A stretch of DNA of 64,000 nucleotides from Dokdonella fugitiva (GTDB lineage Bacteria > Pseudomonadota > Gammaproteobacteria > Xanthomonadales > Rhodanobacteraceae), in assembly GCF_014138265.1 (NCBI RefSeq), contig NZ_JACGXL010000001.1:310001-374000 (forward strand). Reading direction: 5' to 3'. Shown here piece after piece: positions 35,908 to 42,807 of the stretch (positions are counted from its first letter, which is position 1; each line of letters opens with the position of its first letter). The notes below the pieces were generated by a model that worked only from the letters and a program-made list of their open reading frames with translations, did no database searches and was not told the origin of the DNA. Made by a program: the position numbers and the translations under genes.

Positions 35908-36137
35908 GCGACCGCCTTGAGCGCCGGGCGCTCGTGCAGCATTTCCATGAGTTCCATCGGCAGGCACACGTCGATGTTGTAGTCGCGTTCGATTCGGTCG
36001 AGCGCGTCGCGGTAGCGCAGCGGACTGGCGAGGTCGAAGCGAAGCGATGCGGTGTCGAGCGAGTAGTTGCGGCGCAAGATGCGCAGCTCGTACTCGACGG
36101 CGATGATGGCAGCGTCGATGAGAGCTTCGCGATTCAT
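35904..36137 (-). CDS. Phage hypothetical protein (77 aa)
   Basis: ALIDAAIIAVEYELRILRRN and LRYRDALDRIERDYNIDVCL followed by PMELMEMLHERPAL indicate an all-helical small protein. ATG at 36137 overlaps the previous stop as TGATG. Unknown function. Confidence 0.55.
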   Translation of the reverse strand: MNREALIDAAIIAVEYELRILRRNYSLDTASLRFDLASPLRYRDALDRIERDYNIDVCLPMELMEMLHERPALKAVA

Positions 36138-36430
36138 CACGGCGCGTGCTCCATGTAGTTGCCGGTCACGATCGCGGCGGCCGCCTTCGCAAGCGCCTCG
36201 TCCGTGGTCGCGTACTGGAGTTCGCCGGCATACGCCTCGACGCGCGGGTCGTGCACGAACAGGACGATGCGGCCGTGGCGACCGAACCCGATGTGGCGCA
36301 TGCGCACCGTCACGGTATGCGCGTCGAACTGGAACGCGCGCCATGCCTTCGGTCCGGAGTTCTCGACGCCGCTGCGCAGGTCGCGCAGTTCGTCGAGGAT
36401 CGAGGCTTGATCGTGGGCGGCGGCGGTCAT
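36137..36430 (-). CDS. Phage hypothetical protein (97 aa)
   Basis: An N-terminal helix (ASILDELRDLRSGVENSGPK) precedes a beta-rich part (FDAHTVTVRMRHIGFGRHGR, IVLFVHDPRVEAYAG) and a short helix. No family recognised; coupled at both ends. Confidence 0.6.
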   Translation of the reverse strand: MTAAAHDQASILDELRDLRSGVENSGPKAWRAFQFDAHTVTVRMRHIGFGRHGRIVLFVHDPRVEAYAGELQYATTDEALAKAAAAIVTGNYMEHAP

Positions 36431-36711
36431 GGCGCACCTGCCTTCGCCAGCGCGGCGCGGGCGTCAGCGAGGAACGTCGCGTTCGGCATCCGAGCCTCAG
36501 CCGCCTCCACGGCGCGGCGCAGTGCCGCGACCAGCTCGTCATGCGCATTGCAGGCGCGGACGATGAAGGCGGCGTTGTTCGCCGGCGATTCCACGTGACG
36601 GCCGTGAAATACGGCCGCGTCCGCCACTGCGAAACCGTCGTCGGCGTAAATGATCCGCTCGGCTTTTCCCTCGCCGGTATGCCACGGCGTCGGCGTGTGC
36701 TGCGCGCTCAT
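36427..36711 (-). CDS. Phage HTPTPWH-type small protein (94 aa)
   Basis: Begins MSAQHTPTPWHTGEGKAERI and continues IIYADDGFAVADAA, ANNAAFIVRACNAHDELVAA, a pattern seen in many temperate phages of proteobacteria where the function is unknown. It ends with a helical ARAALAKAG stretch. Shares both ends with the 35674 gene. Confidence 0.7.
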   Translation of the reverse strand: MSAQHTPTPWHTGEGKAERIIYADDGFAVADAAVFHGRHVESPANNAAFIVRACNAHDELVAALRRAVEAAEARMPNATFLADARAALAKAGAP

Positions 36712-36989
36712 GCCTCGGCCTGCTGCGCGTCAGCCGCGTCGAGTTCGTCGGAAACCTGATTGAGGAGCGCGGCGAGTTCGCGGGCGCGGGTCGTGTTGAG
36801 CCCGACCATCGCCAAGCCGCTGAGCATCGCGAGCATCACCAGCGGGGGATTCGGGCGGCGCAGGCCGGGGACCGGGTGCGCGGGCATGGCGATGACTTCG
36901 ATCGCGCGAGCGCCCCAATGGTCGGGGATCGCGGCGCAGTGCGTTGCCTTCGGGTTCGCGTTCGGGTTCGCGTTCGGGTTCGTGCTCAT
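36708..36989 (-). CDS. First gene of the leftward early operon: NPNA-repeat membrane-like protein (93 aa)
   Basis: ATG at 36989 follows GGAGAACGGAACCC. The N-terminus is a low-complexity MSTNPNANPNANPK repeat. A moderately hydrophobic stretch (LVMLAMLSGLAMVGLNTTRA) could be a membrane segment, followed by a helical acidic tail. It is the first gene downstream of the 37.05-kb operator/promoter, so it should be an immediate-early product. Function unknown. Confidence 0.55.
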   Translation of the reverse strand: MSTNPNANPNANPKATHCAAIPDHWGARAIEVIAMPAHPVPGLRRPNPPLVMLAMLSGLAMVGLNTTRARELAALLNQVSDELDAADAQQAEA

Positions 36990-37009
36990 GGGTTCCGTTC
37001 TCCGCCGGT

Positions 37010-37079
37010 CTATCGCCGGCAGTAGAAAGGTATCACCCAAGAGCAGGCATGTCTACCGTGTGCAGTAGATGTGCGTCAT
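37010..37079 (-). promoter_or_regulatory. Leftward early promoter with two operator copies
   Basis: The dyad CTACCGTGTGCAGTAG (37053-37068) overlaps a minus-strand -10-like TAGACA (37055-37050). A -35-like ATGACG (37079-37074) lies 18 bp upstream. A weaker copy CTATCGCCGGCAGTAG lies at 37010-37025 in the leader. The layout mirrors the 30.15-kb promoter, where the dyad also ends in the TAG of the -10. Confidence 0.7.
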
Positions 37080-37086
37080 GAAAATT

Positions 37087-37114
37087 ACCTATCGGAACTG
37101 GTATTCCGATAGGT
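37087..37114 (-). terminator. Hairpin after the repressor gene, probable terminator
   Basis: A perfect 11-bp inverted repeat (ACCTATCGGAA / TTCCGATAGGT) with a six-base loop lies 27 bp past the repressor stop. On the minus strand it is followed by AATTTT, as in an intrinsic terminator. It could isolate repressor transcription from the early operon. The stem is only moderately GC-rich, so an operator function is not excluded. Confidence 0.55.
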
Positions 37115-37141
37115 GCTGTCAATGGTAGGCGATGGCGCCCG

Positions 37142-37531
37142 CTATTTCAGGGTCTTTCGGGTCAGCTGCGCCAGCGATTCGGCATGCTGCAGGATGACAT
37201 CGCGCACCGACTCCGGGGCGGTGCGGAAAATCGCGATCAGCCGCGACTCGCGGTCATCGCCCGACGAGATTTCCGAGAGGGAGACCGGCGCCTTCGATGC
37301 ACGCTGGCCGCGCCCTGTTTCGAGCCACAGCGAATTCACCCCGTACACGGCCGCCAGTTTCGGCAACTGCATCGAACGCGCGACCGTGCCCTTTTCGAGG
37401 TTCACGAGCGTGTTGTAGGGGATGCCGGCCAGGTTCGCGGCCTGCGGGCGCGTGAGCTGCGCCGCCTCACGGGCAGCGCGAATACGGGCGGCCATGGCCG
37501 TCGCGGGCTTGACGATCGGTTTGTTAGGCAT
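37142..37531 (-). CDS. XRE-family (CI-like) repressor, short form without peptidase domain
   Basis: The 129-aa protein has an N-terminal HTH (AREAAQLTRPQAANLAGIPY then NTLVNLEKG) and MQLPKLAAVYGVNSLWLETG, the usual end of an XRE domain. A C-terminal helical region ends FRTAPESVRDVILQHAESLA. No S24 (LexA/CI) autoprotease domain is present, so induction would not rely on RecA-stimulated self-cleavage. It is divergent from the Cro-like gene across operator repeats and probably binds the CTAC-N8-GTAG dyads. Confidence 0.82.
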   Translation of the reverse strand: MPNKPIVKPATAMAARIRAAREAAQLTRPQAANLAGIPYNTLVNLEKGTVARSMQLPKLAAVYGVNSLWLETGRGQRASKAPVSLSEISSGDDRESRLIAIFRTAPESVRDVILQHAESLAQLTRKTLK

Positions 37532-37577
37532 GGCGGGATGATGCCGGCTCTCAGCTACTACGGCGCATGGATCGTCA

Positions 37578-37633
37578 CTACCGCCGGCGGGGACCGCACA
37601 CGGTTGCGCACGACCTACCGCCGGCGGTAGACT
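37578..37633 (+). promoter_or_regulatory. Switch-region operators and the Cro promoter
   Basis: A perfect palindrome CTACCGCCGGCGGTAG lies at 37615-37630, and a second copy with a degenerate right half starts at 37578. TTGCGC (37604-37609) and TAGACT (37628-37633) are 18 bp apart and point right. The dyad again ends in the TAG of the -10. The second copy overlaps a weak minus-strand TAGTGA that could serve the repressor gene. Confidence 0.72.
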
Positions 37634-37640
37634 GGAATCC

Positions 37641-37892
37641 ATGAGGCATGAAAAGGACGAAAACGACTGGTCGGCCCGAGTAATCGAACTCGAGCGTTTC
37701 GGCCTGTCGCTGACGCTCATCGGTGAATCGGTCGGACTCAGCATCCAAGGTATCTCCGATCTCAAGCACGGTCGCCGACGCGAACCGCGCGGGATGGTCG
37801 CCGTGCGCCTCTGGAATCTCCACCGGCGCACGCTCTGCCGCCGTCGCCACGGATCAGCCGCGGCCGACGACACGACGCAGGCTGCCGCATGA
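37641..37892 (+). CDS. Cro-like small HTH regulator (83 aa)
   Basis: MRHEKDENDWSARVIELERF precedes an HTH: LSLTLIGESVGLSIQGISDL then KHGRRREPRG. A basic tail follows. The ATG is only seven bases past the -10 hexamer, so the mRNA may be leaderless. Being the first rightward gene opposite the repressor, it is the Cro equivalent. Confidence 0.7.
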   Translation: MRHEKDENDWSARVIELERFGLSLTLIGESVGLSIQGISDLKHGRRREPRGMVAVRLWNLHRRTLCRRRHGSAAADDTTQAAA

Positions 37893-37945
37893 GCCGCGCA
37901 AACGCTCGCAAGATCGCCGCCGCCGCCATGCGGAGCGCCCGATGA
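37889..37945 (+). CDS. Possible 18-aa coupling peptide
   Basis: A mini-frame (MSRANARKIAAAAMRSAR) starts by ATGA overlap with the Cro-like stop and stops by ATGA overlap with the CII-like start. It may only maintain translation between the two genes. Confidence 0.25.
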   Translation: MSRANARKIAAAAMRSAR

Positions 37946-38259
37946 GCGAGCCCGGCGCGCAGGCGATCCAAACCGCGATCCTTCGTGCGCTTGCCGAGCG
38001 CGGGCAGTCCGCCGTCGCCGCTGAAACCGGGATCTCCGATACGCGGGTCTCCCGCTGGAAGTCCTGCGCGCCCGACGGCGGCGGACTCGACATCCTCGAA
38101 ACCGCGCGCGTGCTCTCGGCCCTCGGGCTCACCGTCGTTCCGCTCGATCCCGACGGCATGGTCGTCGTCCCTGTGAGCACGCATTCCGCGCTGCATGTCC
38201 TGCTCCGCGACTACGCGGACACGATGCTGAGCGGCAAGGGCCGCCCGGAATGCAAATGA
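37942..38259 (+). CDS. CII-like HTH activator (105 aa)
   Basis: The N-terminal AIQTAILRALAERGQSAVAA then ETGISDTRVSRWKS is a classic CII/HTH pattern, followed by LDILETARVLSALGLTVVPL and a helical tail. Location after Cro and before replication genes matches lambdoid cII. It overlaps the primase start by 10 bp. Activator function is inferred from position and fold. Confidence 0.75.
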   Translation: MSEPGAQAIQTAILRALAERGQSAVAAETGISDTRVSRWKSCAPDGGGLDILETARVLSALGLTVVPLDPDGMVVVPVSTHSALHVLLRDYADTMLSGKGRPECK

Positions 38260-40583
38260 TCGACGCATCGGGGGATGGGCGCAGCCGAGCCGACTATGCC
38301 TTGGCGTACGCCGCGCGCGGATGGGCAGTCGTTCCGCTCTACTGGGTCGACGAGCGTGGCGAATGCGGTTGCGGCCTCGCCCATGATGGCCAGACCGCGC
38401 ATCGCCGCGCCGACGGCACCGAGTTCGTGCTGTCGCCGAACTCGCGCGGCAAGCATCCGCACTCGCTGTTCGCGCCGCACGGCGCGCTGTCCGCGTCGAA
38501 GGACGCCGCCACGCTGCGCCGCTGGTTCGCCACCGAGCCGCGCCTGAACATCGGCGTCGCGACCGGCGAGATCAGCGGCATCGTCGTCGTCGACATCGAC
38601 CCGCGCGACGGCGGCGACACGACCTGGGCCGACTTCGTCGACCGCAATGGCGGGCAAATGCCCGATACCATCATTGCGGGTACCGGTGGCGGCGGCCAGC
38701 ACGTCGTGTTCCAGTACGTCGCCGATCAGGTCATCCGCTCGCCCGGCAAGGGCGTGCAGGTCAAGGGCAACGGCGGCTACATCGTCGCCGAGCCGTCTCG
38801 CCATCACAGCGGCGGCACCTACGTCTGGCTCGCCGACGCCGACCCGCTCGAGGGCGCGACGCCTGCGCCCGCGCCGGAATGGCTCGTCACGCCGAAGTCC
38901 GCCGACACGCTCGTGCTCCGCGGCGCGGGCGTGCGCGCGGCCGGCTACCTCTCGCCGCAACGCGTGGTCGACCTGCAGGCTGCGATGCAGCACCTCGACC
39001 CGGACCCGTACGAGACGTGGTTCCAGGTCGGCATGGCGCTGCACTCCACCGACGCGCCCGAGGCGTTCGAGCTGTGGGACGCGTGGTCGCAGCGGAGCCT
39101 CAAGTACAACGTCAACGCGACGCGGCGGAAGTGGGCCAGCTTCGGCCAGCGCGAAGGCCTGCACGTCGAGTCGATCTTCGCGTGGGCGGCGCAGGCCGGC
39201 TGGACCGGCGAATCGCCGCGCGTCGCGGTGCCGGCGGAATCGGTGCGCGTCGCGCGCCCGGTCGCCGACGTCCAGAGCGCCGGCGACATGGGTTTGCACG
39301 AGCTGCCCGGCGCGCTCGGCGAAGTCATCCGCTACACCCTGGCCACCGCAGCGAAGCCGCAACCCGATTTCGCGGTCGCGTCCGCGCTCGCGCTCGGATC
39401 GGTCATCGCGGGCAGGCGCTACGTCGCGCAGCCGTTCGGCAACTTCACGTCGCTGTACTTCGTGCTCGTCGGCAAGTCCGGCTGCGGCAAGGAGCACGGA
39501 CGCACCGCGATCGAAACGATCCTCGCCGAGGCCGAATGGCCCGAGCTGCTCGGCCAATCCGGCTACGCCAGCGACAGCGCCGTGTTCTCGTCGCTGCTGC
39601 TGCAGCCGACGCACATCGCCTTCATCGACGAACTCGGCGCGCTGCTCGGCAACGCGCAGTCCGAGGGCATGCACTACGCGCGCGCGGCGATGACCGCGCT
39701 CGTCGAGTCCTGGGGCAACTGCCACGGCATCATGCGCCCGAAGGCCTACAGCACCGCCAACCTCGCGCCGCAGATCGCCGAGGCGATGCTGAAGCGCGTC
39801 GTCTACAACCCGGCCATCACGTTGCTCGGCATGACCACGCCGGCGACGTTCTATGGCTCGCTCACCGGATCCGCAATCGAGGGCGGCTTCCTGCCGCGCC
39901 TCCTCTGCGTGCAGACCGACATCGGCCGTCAGCCGATGGGCGAGAAGTTCGCGACGCCCGTCCCGCCCTCGGTGGTCGACTGGATCAACGCGTCGCGCAA
40001 CCACGCTTCCGACCGCGGCAACCTCGCGGCGCGCGGCCATGGCGCCGGCGAGCGCCCGACCACGACGAACGTGCCCATGGACCTCGCCTCGATGCGCGCG
40101 ATCCGCGCCTACGAGGCTGACGTGCTCCAGTCCATGGACGCGCTCGACGACGAGGGCATCGCCGAACTCGAGGGCCGCAGCGTCGAGAAGGTGCTGCGGC
40201 TCGCCTGCATCCTGGCCGTGTCGGTCGATCCGGCCACTCCGCGCATCACCGCCGACCTCGTCGACCATGCCGTGCGCTACGTGCGCCACTGGACCGGCCG
40301 GACCGTGCAGGCCGTGCGTGAGCACATGCACGGGTCGCGCTTCGCCCAGTGGCAGGCCGATGTCCTGCGCTCGATCGCGAAGGGCGGCGAGAAGGGACGC
40401 ACCGAGCGCGAGCTCGCCCGCGCCAATGCGCTCTACAACGGCCTCGACTTGCGCCAGCGCCGCACCGTGCTCGACGCGCTCGTCGCGAAGGGCGACATCG
40501 CATTCGTGGAGTCCGCGGGCCTCTCCGGCCGTGGCCGGAAGCGGCAGGCATGGGTCGCGGTCGAGGCCGGCGACGAGGAATAA
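38250..40583 (+). CDS. Primase-polymerase/helicase replication protein
   Basis: A 777-aa protein. Residues ~10-210 form a bifunctional primase-polymerase domain (YALAYAARGWAVVPLYW, GIVVVDIDPRDGG with the D-x-D catalytic pair, TGGGGQHVVFQY, GNGGYIVAEPSRHHSGGTY). A PriCT-like linker follows (LDPDPYETWFQVGMALH, SLKYNVNATRRKWASF), then a DUF3987-type ATPase with VGKSGCGKEHGRTA (Walker A) and HIAFIDELGALL (Walker B). It should initiate phage replication at the adjacent origin. An ATG two codons in is an alternative start. Confidence 0.88.
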   Translation: MQMIDASGDGRSRADYALAYAARGWAVVPLYWVDERGECGCGLAHDGQTAHRRADGTEFVLSPNSRGKHPHSLFAPHGALSASKDAATLRRWFATEPRLNIGVATGEISGIVVVDIDPRDGGDTTWADFVDRNGGQMPDTIIAGTGGGGQHVVFQYVADQVIRSPGKGVQVKGNGGYIVAEPSRHHSGGTYVWLADADPLEGATPAPAPEWLVTPKSADTLVLRGAGVRAAGYLSPQRVVDLQAAMQHLDPDPYETWFQVGMALHSTDAPEAFELWDAWSQRSLKYNVNATRRKWASFGQREGLHVESIFAWAAQAGWTGESPRVAVPAESVRVARPVADVQSAGDMGLHELPGALGEVIRYTLATAAKPQPDFAVASALALGSVIAGRRYVAQPFGNFTSLYFVLVGKSGCGKEHGRTAIETILAEAEWPELLGQSGYASDSAVFSSLLLQPTHIAFIDELGALLGNAQSEGMHYARAAMTALVESWGNCHGIMRPKAYSTANLAPQIAEAMLKRVVYNPAITLLGMTTPATFYGSLTGSAIEGGFLPRLLCVQTDIGRQPMGEKFATPVPPSVVDWINASRNHASDRGNLAARGHGAGERPTTTNVPMDLASMRAIRAYEADVLQSMDALDDEGIAELEGRSVEKVLRLACILAVSVDPATPRITADLVDHAVRYVRHWTGRTVQAVREHMHGSRFAQWQADVLRSIAKGGEKGRTERELARANALYNGLDLRQRRTVLDALVAKGDIAFVESAGLSGRGRKRQAWVAVEAGDEE

Positions 40584-40814
40584 ACGTCTAAACCGTCTGA
40601 AACCGTCGAAACCTGATCGACGGTTATAGGCGGCACCACAACTCGCTGAGAGCTAAATCGTCGAAATCGCGGCGGGGGCTATTTCTATGTGAAGTCCAGA
40701 GAGACATAGAAAAGTATCGACGATTTTAATTTTTACCTTCTAACCCTTGATACAGCTTGCTCATAACCGTCGATCGCGTTTCGACACAAATCGACGAAAT
40801 AGACGGAAATCACG
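40584..40814. other. Candidate phage replication origin (iteron-rich, AT-rich)
   Basis: This 231-bp gap is much more AT-rich than its surroundings. It contains repeated AAACCGTCGA / TCGACGATTT-type units in both orientations, including a 12-bp inverted pair ATCGACGGTTAT (40616-40627) and ATAACCGTCGAT (40763-40774). A perfect 9-bp hairpin TTTCTATGT / ACATAGAAA lies at 40682-40712. Position directly after the primase gene fits an origin. A termination role for the hairpin is possible. Confidence 0.6.
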
Positions 40815-41210
40815 ATGCCCGACCTCACCCTCCATCTGCCGTTCCCGCCATCGGTGAACCACTACTGGCGGACCGCCGTACGGCAGGGCAAGGCGTCGCC
40901 GTACGTGTCCGCCCAGGGCAAGGCGTATCGGAAGGCGGTCAAGCGCGCGCTCGGCAAGGAGCGCATGGCAGGGCGCCTGGCTGAACCGCTGCGTAGTCGG
41001 CTCGCGGTCACCGTCGGGCTGTTCGCGCCGACAGGTGCGCGTTACGACATCGACAACCGCATGAAGGGCCTGCTCGACGCGCTCACCGACGCTGAGGTCT
41101 GGGAGGACGACTCGCAGGTCGACCGGCTCGTCATCGAGCGCGGCGAGGTCATCGAAGGCGGCGGGTGCGTCGTGGTGATCCGCACGAGGGCAGGGGAGAC
41201 GACACCGTGA
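40815..41210 (+). CDS. rusA: RusA-family Holliday junction resolvase
   Basis: 131 aa. LTLHLPFPPSVNHYWR, then GKAYRKAVKRAL, and the catalytic acidic block RYDIDNRMKGLLDALT followed by DAEVWEDDSQVDRLVIERGE match RusA endonucleases, which cleave four-way junctions before packaging. The C-terminus shows the usual GCVVVIR strand. ATG at 40815 follows the origin region; the stop overlaps the next GTG. Confidence 0.92.
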   Translation: MPDLTLHLPFPPSVNHYWRTAVRQGKASPYVSAQGKAYRKAVKRALGKERMAGRLAEPLRSRLAVTVGLFAPTGARYDIDNRMKGLLDALTDAEVWEDDSQVDRLVIERGEVIEGGGCVVVIRTRAGETTP

Positions 41211-41557
41211 GCAGCGACCGCGCGAAGCTGATCCACACGATCCACAACGCGGGTCTGCGCCTCGACGACGCCGGCGTCGCCGCCGACATCGCGATTCGGT
41301 GCCAGCGCGAGGCGCGCGACCGGCTCATGGTCGCTGCCCGCGAGGCCCAGCTGTCCATGCGGGCGATCGCGAAGATCTTCGACGTGGACGTCGCGCTCGT
41401 GCACCGCGTGTTGACCCGCGTTCGTGGCAAGTCAACGAACAGCGCGCCGAAAGTCGACTCCGGACCAGCAGGGGGTGTCCACGCCGTAGGTACGAAACAA
41501 CCCTCAGCAGGACGTGCCGGGCCTGGCGCGTCGCGCACCGCATTCGGGGGCTCGTGA
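41207..41557 (+). CDS. HTH protein downstream of RusA, candidate late regulator (116 aa)
   Basis: GTG at 41207 overlaps the RusA stop (GTGA). The centre REARDRLMVAAREAQLSMRA then IAKIFDVDVALVHRVLTRVR is a sigma-70 region 4/MarR-like HTH; the C-terminal 35 aa are low complexity. In lambdoid phages the gene after RusA is often the antiterminator Q or an analogue, so a late-gene role is suggested by position only. Confidence 0.6.
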   Translation: MSSDRAKLIHTIHNAGLRLDDAGVAADIAIRCQREARDRLMVAAREAQLSMRAIAKIFDVDVALVHRVLTRVRGKSTNSAPKVDSGPAGGVHAVGTKQPSAGRAGPGASRTAFGGS

Positions 41558-41649
41558 GTGGGTTGATCGAGCCAACGCTTGCGGACTCCGCAGGCCCGGC
41601 AGTCCACCCATTCCCTGACCCTGACCACGACTCGCAAACGAGGTCACGC

Positions 41650-42021
41650 ATGAACGAGAACACCGACATGCTCCAGCAGAAAAAGGAACGAAGCGTCGCG
41701 CGCGAGCGACGGTTCCAATCGATCGTTCTCGGCGCCGTGATCCCTGCGCTCCTGTGGTGGGTCGGGTCAACGCTGCTCCGCGTCGACAAGAGCAACGCGC
41801 TCATCGATGCCCGCCTGCAGAACATCGAGATCCAAGCCGCCGGCACGTATTCCAAGGCCGACGCGAAGGTCGCCAACGACATGCTCAAGGAGCGCATCAG
41901 CAGCACCGAGCGCGCCATCGGCGCCATCGACGACCGCGTGCGCGCGATCGAGATCGACCACGCGCTCGAGAAGCGCACCCGCATGCCCACCATGCAGGCC
42001 ACCCCGAAGGGGCGCCCGTGA
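41650..42021 (+). CDS. Membrane-anchored coiled-coil protein, possible holin (123 aa)
   Basis: ATG at 41650 has GAGG at good spacing; a GTG at 41554 overlapping the upstream stop would add 32 aa. One transmembrane segment (IVLGAVIPALLWWVGSTLLR) is followed by a long periplasmic or cytosolic coiled coil (ADAKVANDMLKERISSTERA). It lies directly before the endolysin gene, where holins or pinholins usually lie, and its stop overlaps the endolysin start. Confidence 0.6.
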   Translation: MNENTDMLQQKKERSVARERRFQSIVLGAVIPALLWWVGSTLLRVDKSNALIDARLQNIEIQAAGTYSKADAKVANDMLKERISSTERAIGAIDDRVRAIEIDHALEKRTRMPTMQATPKGRP

Positions 42022-42518
42022 AGCAGAAGCTCACCGCCGGCGTGATGAGCGCGGTCCTCGCGGTCGCGAGTCCGTGCGTCATGTGGTTCGAGGGCATGGT
42101 CCCTCACACGTACCGCGACCCGGTCGGCATCCCGACTGCGTGCTACGGCCACACCGGCCCGGACGTGACGCTCGGACGATCGTACTCGGCTGACGAGTGC
42201 CGCCGCCTGCTCGATGGCGACCTCGCCGAGGCGTACGCCGCGGTCGCGCAGTGCGTGCGCGTGCCGGTCGAGCCGTACGAGGCCGCGGCGATGGTGTCGT
42301 TCGCGTTCAATGCGGGCGGCCACGCGTTCTGCGGCTCCACGATGCTGCGGCTCGTCAATGCCGGCGCGGACGGTGCGGTGTTCTGCCAGCAGCTCATGCG
42401 CTGGACGAAGGCGACCGTGCCCGTGATCGGCGTCAAGGTCGAACTGCCCGGGCTCGTGAAGCGGCGCACCGCGGAGCGCGAAATGTGTCTCGGCCACGAC
42501 TGGAAGCCGACCGCGTGA
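42018..42518 (+). CDS. SAR-type endolysin, GH24 (T4-like) lysozyme
   Basis: The 166-aa muramidase cuts peptidoglycan between MurNAc and GlcNAc. The triad E25-8aa-D34-5aa-T40 is seen in MWFEGMVPHTYRDPVGIPTA. A weakly hydrophobic N-terminal segment (AGVMSAVLAVASPCVMW) is a signal-anchor-release sequence, as in P1/21 lysozymes, and the cysteines could govern activation by disulfide exchange. GTG start by GTGA overlap. Confidence 0.9.
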   Translation: MKQKLTAGVMSAVLAVASPCVMWFEGMVPHTYRDPVGIPTACYGHTGPDVTLGRSYSADECRRLLDGDLAEAYAAVAQCVRVPVEPYEAAAMVSFAFNAGGHAFCGSTMLRLVNAGADGAVFCQQLMRWTKATVPVIGVKVELPGLVKRRTAEREMCLGHDWKPTA

Positions 42519-42691
42519 AGGACACGACCGCGCGCGCGAAAGCGATGACCGATGCGCAGTTGCGCGACGGCATCCGCCAGCTCGCGCACGAGGTCAAGGC
42601 GAAGCACGCCGCGCTCGACGCGATGCGCAAGGAATGGAACCGCCGCGCGCGGACGACCAACGCGATCAACCTGGTGGAGAAGCCGCAATGA
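42515..42691 (+). CDS. Small helical lysis-region protein (58 aa)
   Basis: GTG at 42515 overlaps the endolysin stop. The product is one amphipathic charged helix (LRDGIRQLAHEVKAKHAALD) ending RARTTNAINLVEKPQ. Unknown function; the junctions support expression. Confidence 0.55.
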   Translation: MKDTTARAKAMTDAQLRDGIRQLAHEVKAKHAALDAMRKEWNRRARTTNAINLVEKPQ

Positions 42692-42807
42692 AACGCAACC
42701 TGCTATGGGAATCCATCCGCGCCGCGATCCTGTTCCCGCGCCAGCCGATGCTCGCGTGCACATGGCGCTTCGACGAGCGCGGCCGTATGTGGGCGACGCC
42801 GCTATGA
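42688..42807 (+). CDS. Small protein (39 aa) of the lysis region
   Basis: MKRNLLWESIRAAILFPRQP then MLACTWRFDERGRMWATPL. Overlaps both neighbours by ATGA. Too short for family assignment; a weak amphipathic or membrane-peripheral helix is possible. Confidence 0.45.
   Translation: MKRNLLWESIRAAILFPRQPMLACTWRFDERGRMWATPL

Larger units (their letters stand above)
35681..36713. repeat. Two pairs of direct repeats at the ends of two unrelated early genes
   Basis: A 25-bp repeat lies at 35681-35705 and 36434-36458 (3' ends of the 35674 and 36427 genes). A 28-bp repeat lies at 35882-35909 and 36686-36713 (their 5' ends, encoding MSAQHTPTP). The segments between them are unrelated. This would let homologous recombination exchange the internal cassettes. 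Confidence 0.75.

Noticed and set aside
36940-36989. NPNA repeats as a functional repeat domain
   Set aside because: Only two to three short units, encoded by a near-tandem hexamer-type repeat; more likely slippage-prone low complexity.
37087-37114. Main repressor operator
   Set aside because: Its sequence is unlike the recurring operator dyads, it lies just past the repressor stop, and a T-run follows on the minus strand, so a terminator is the better reading.
38211-40331. Minus-strand 706-aa open frame
   Set aside because: Antisense to the primase-helicase, which has clear catalytic motifs.
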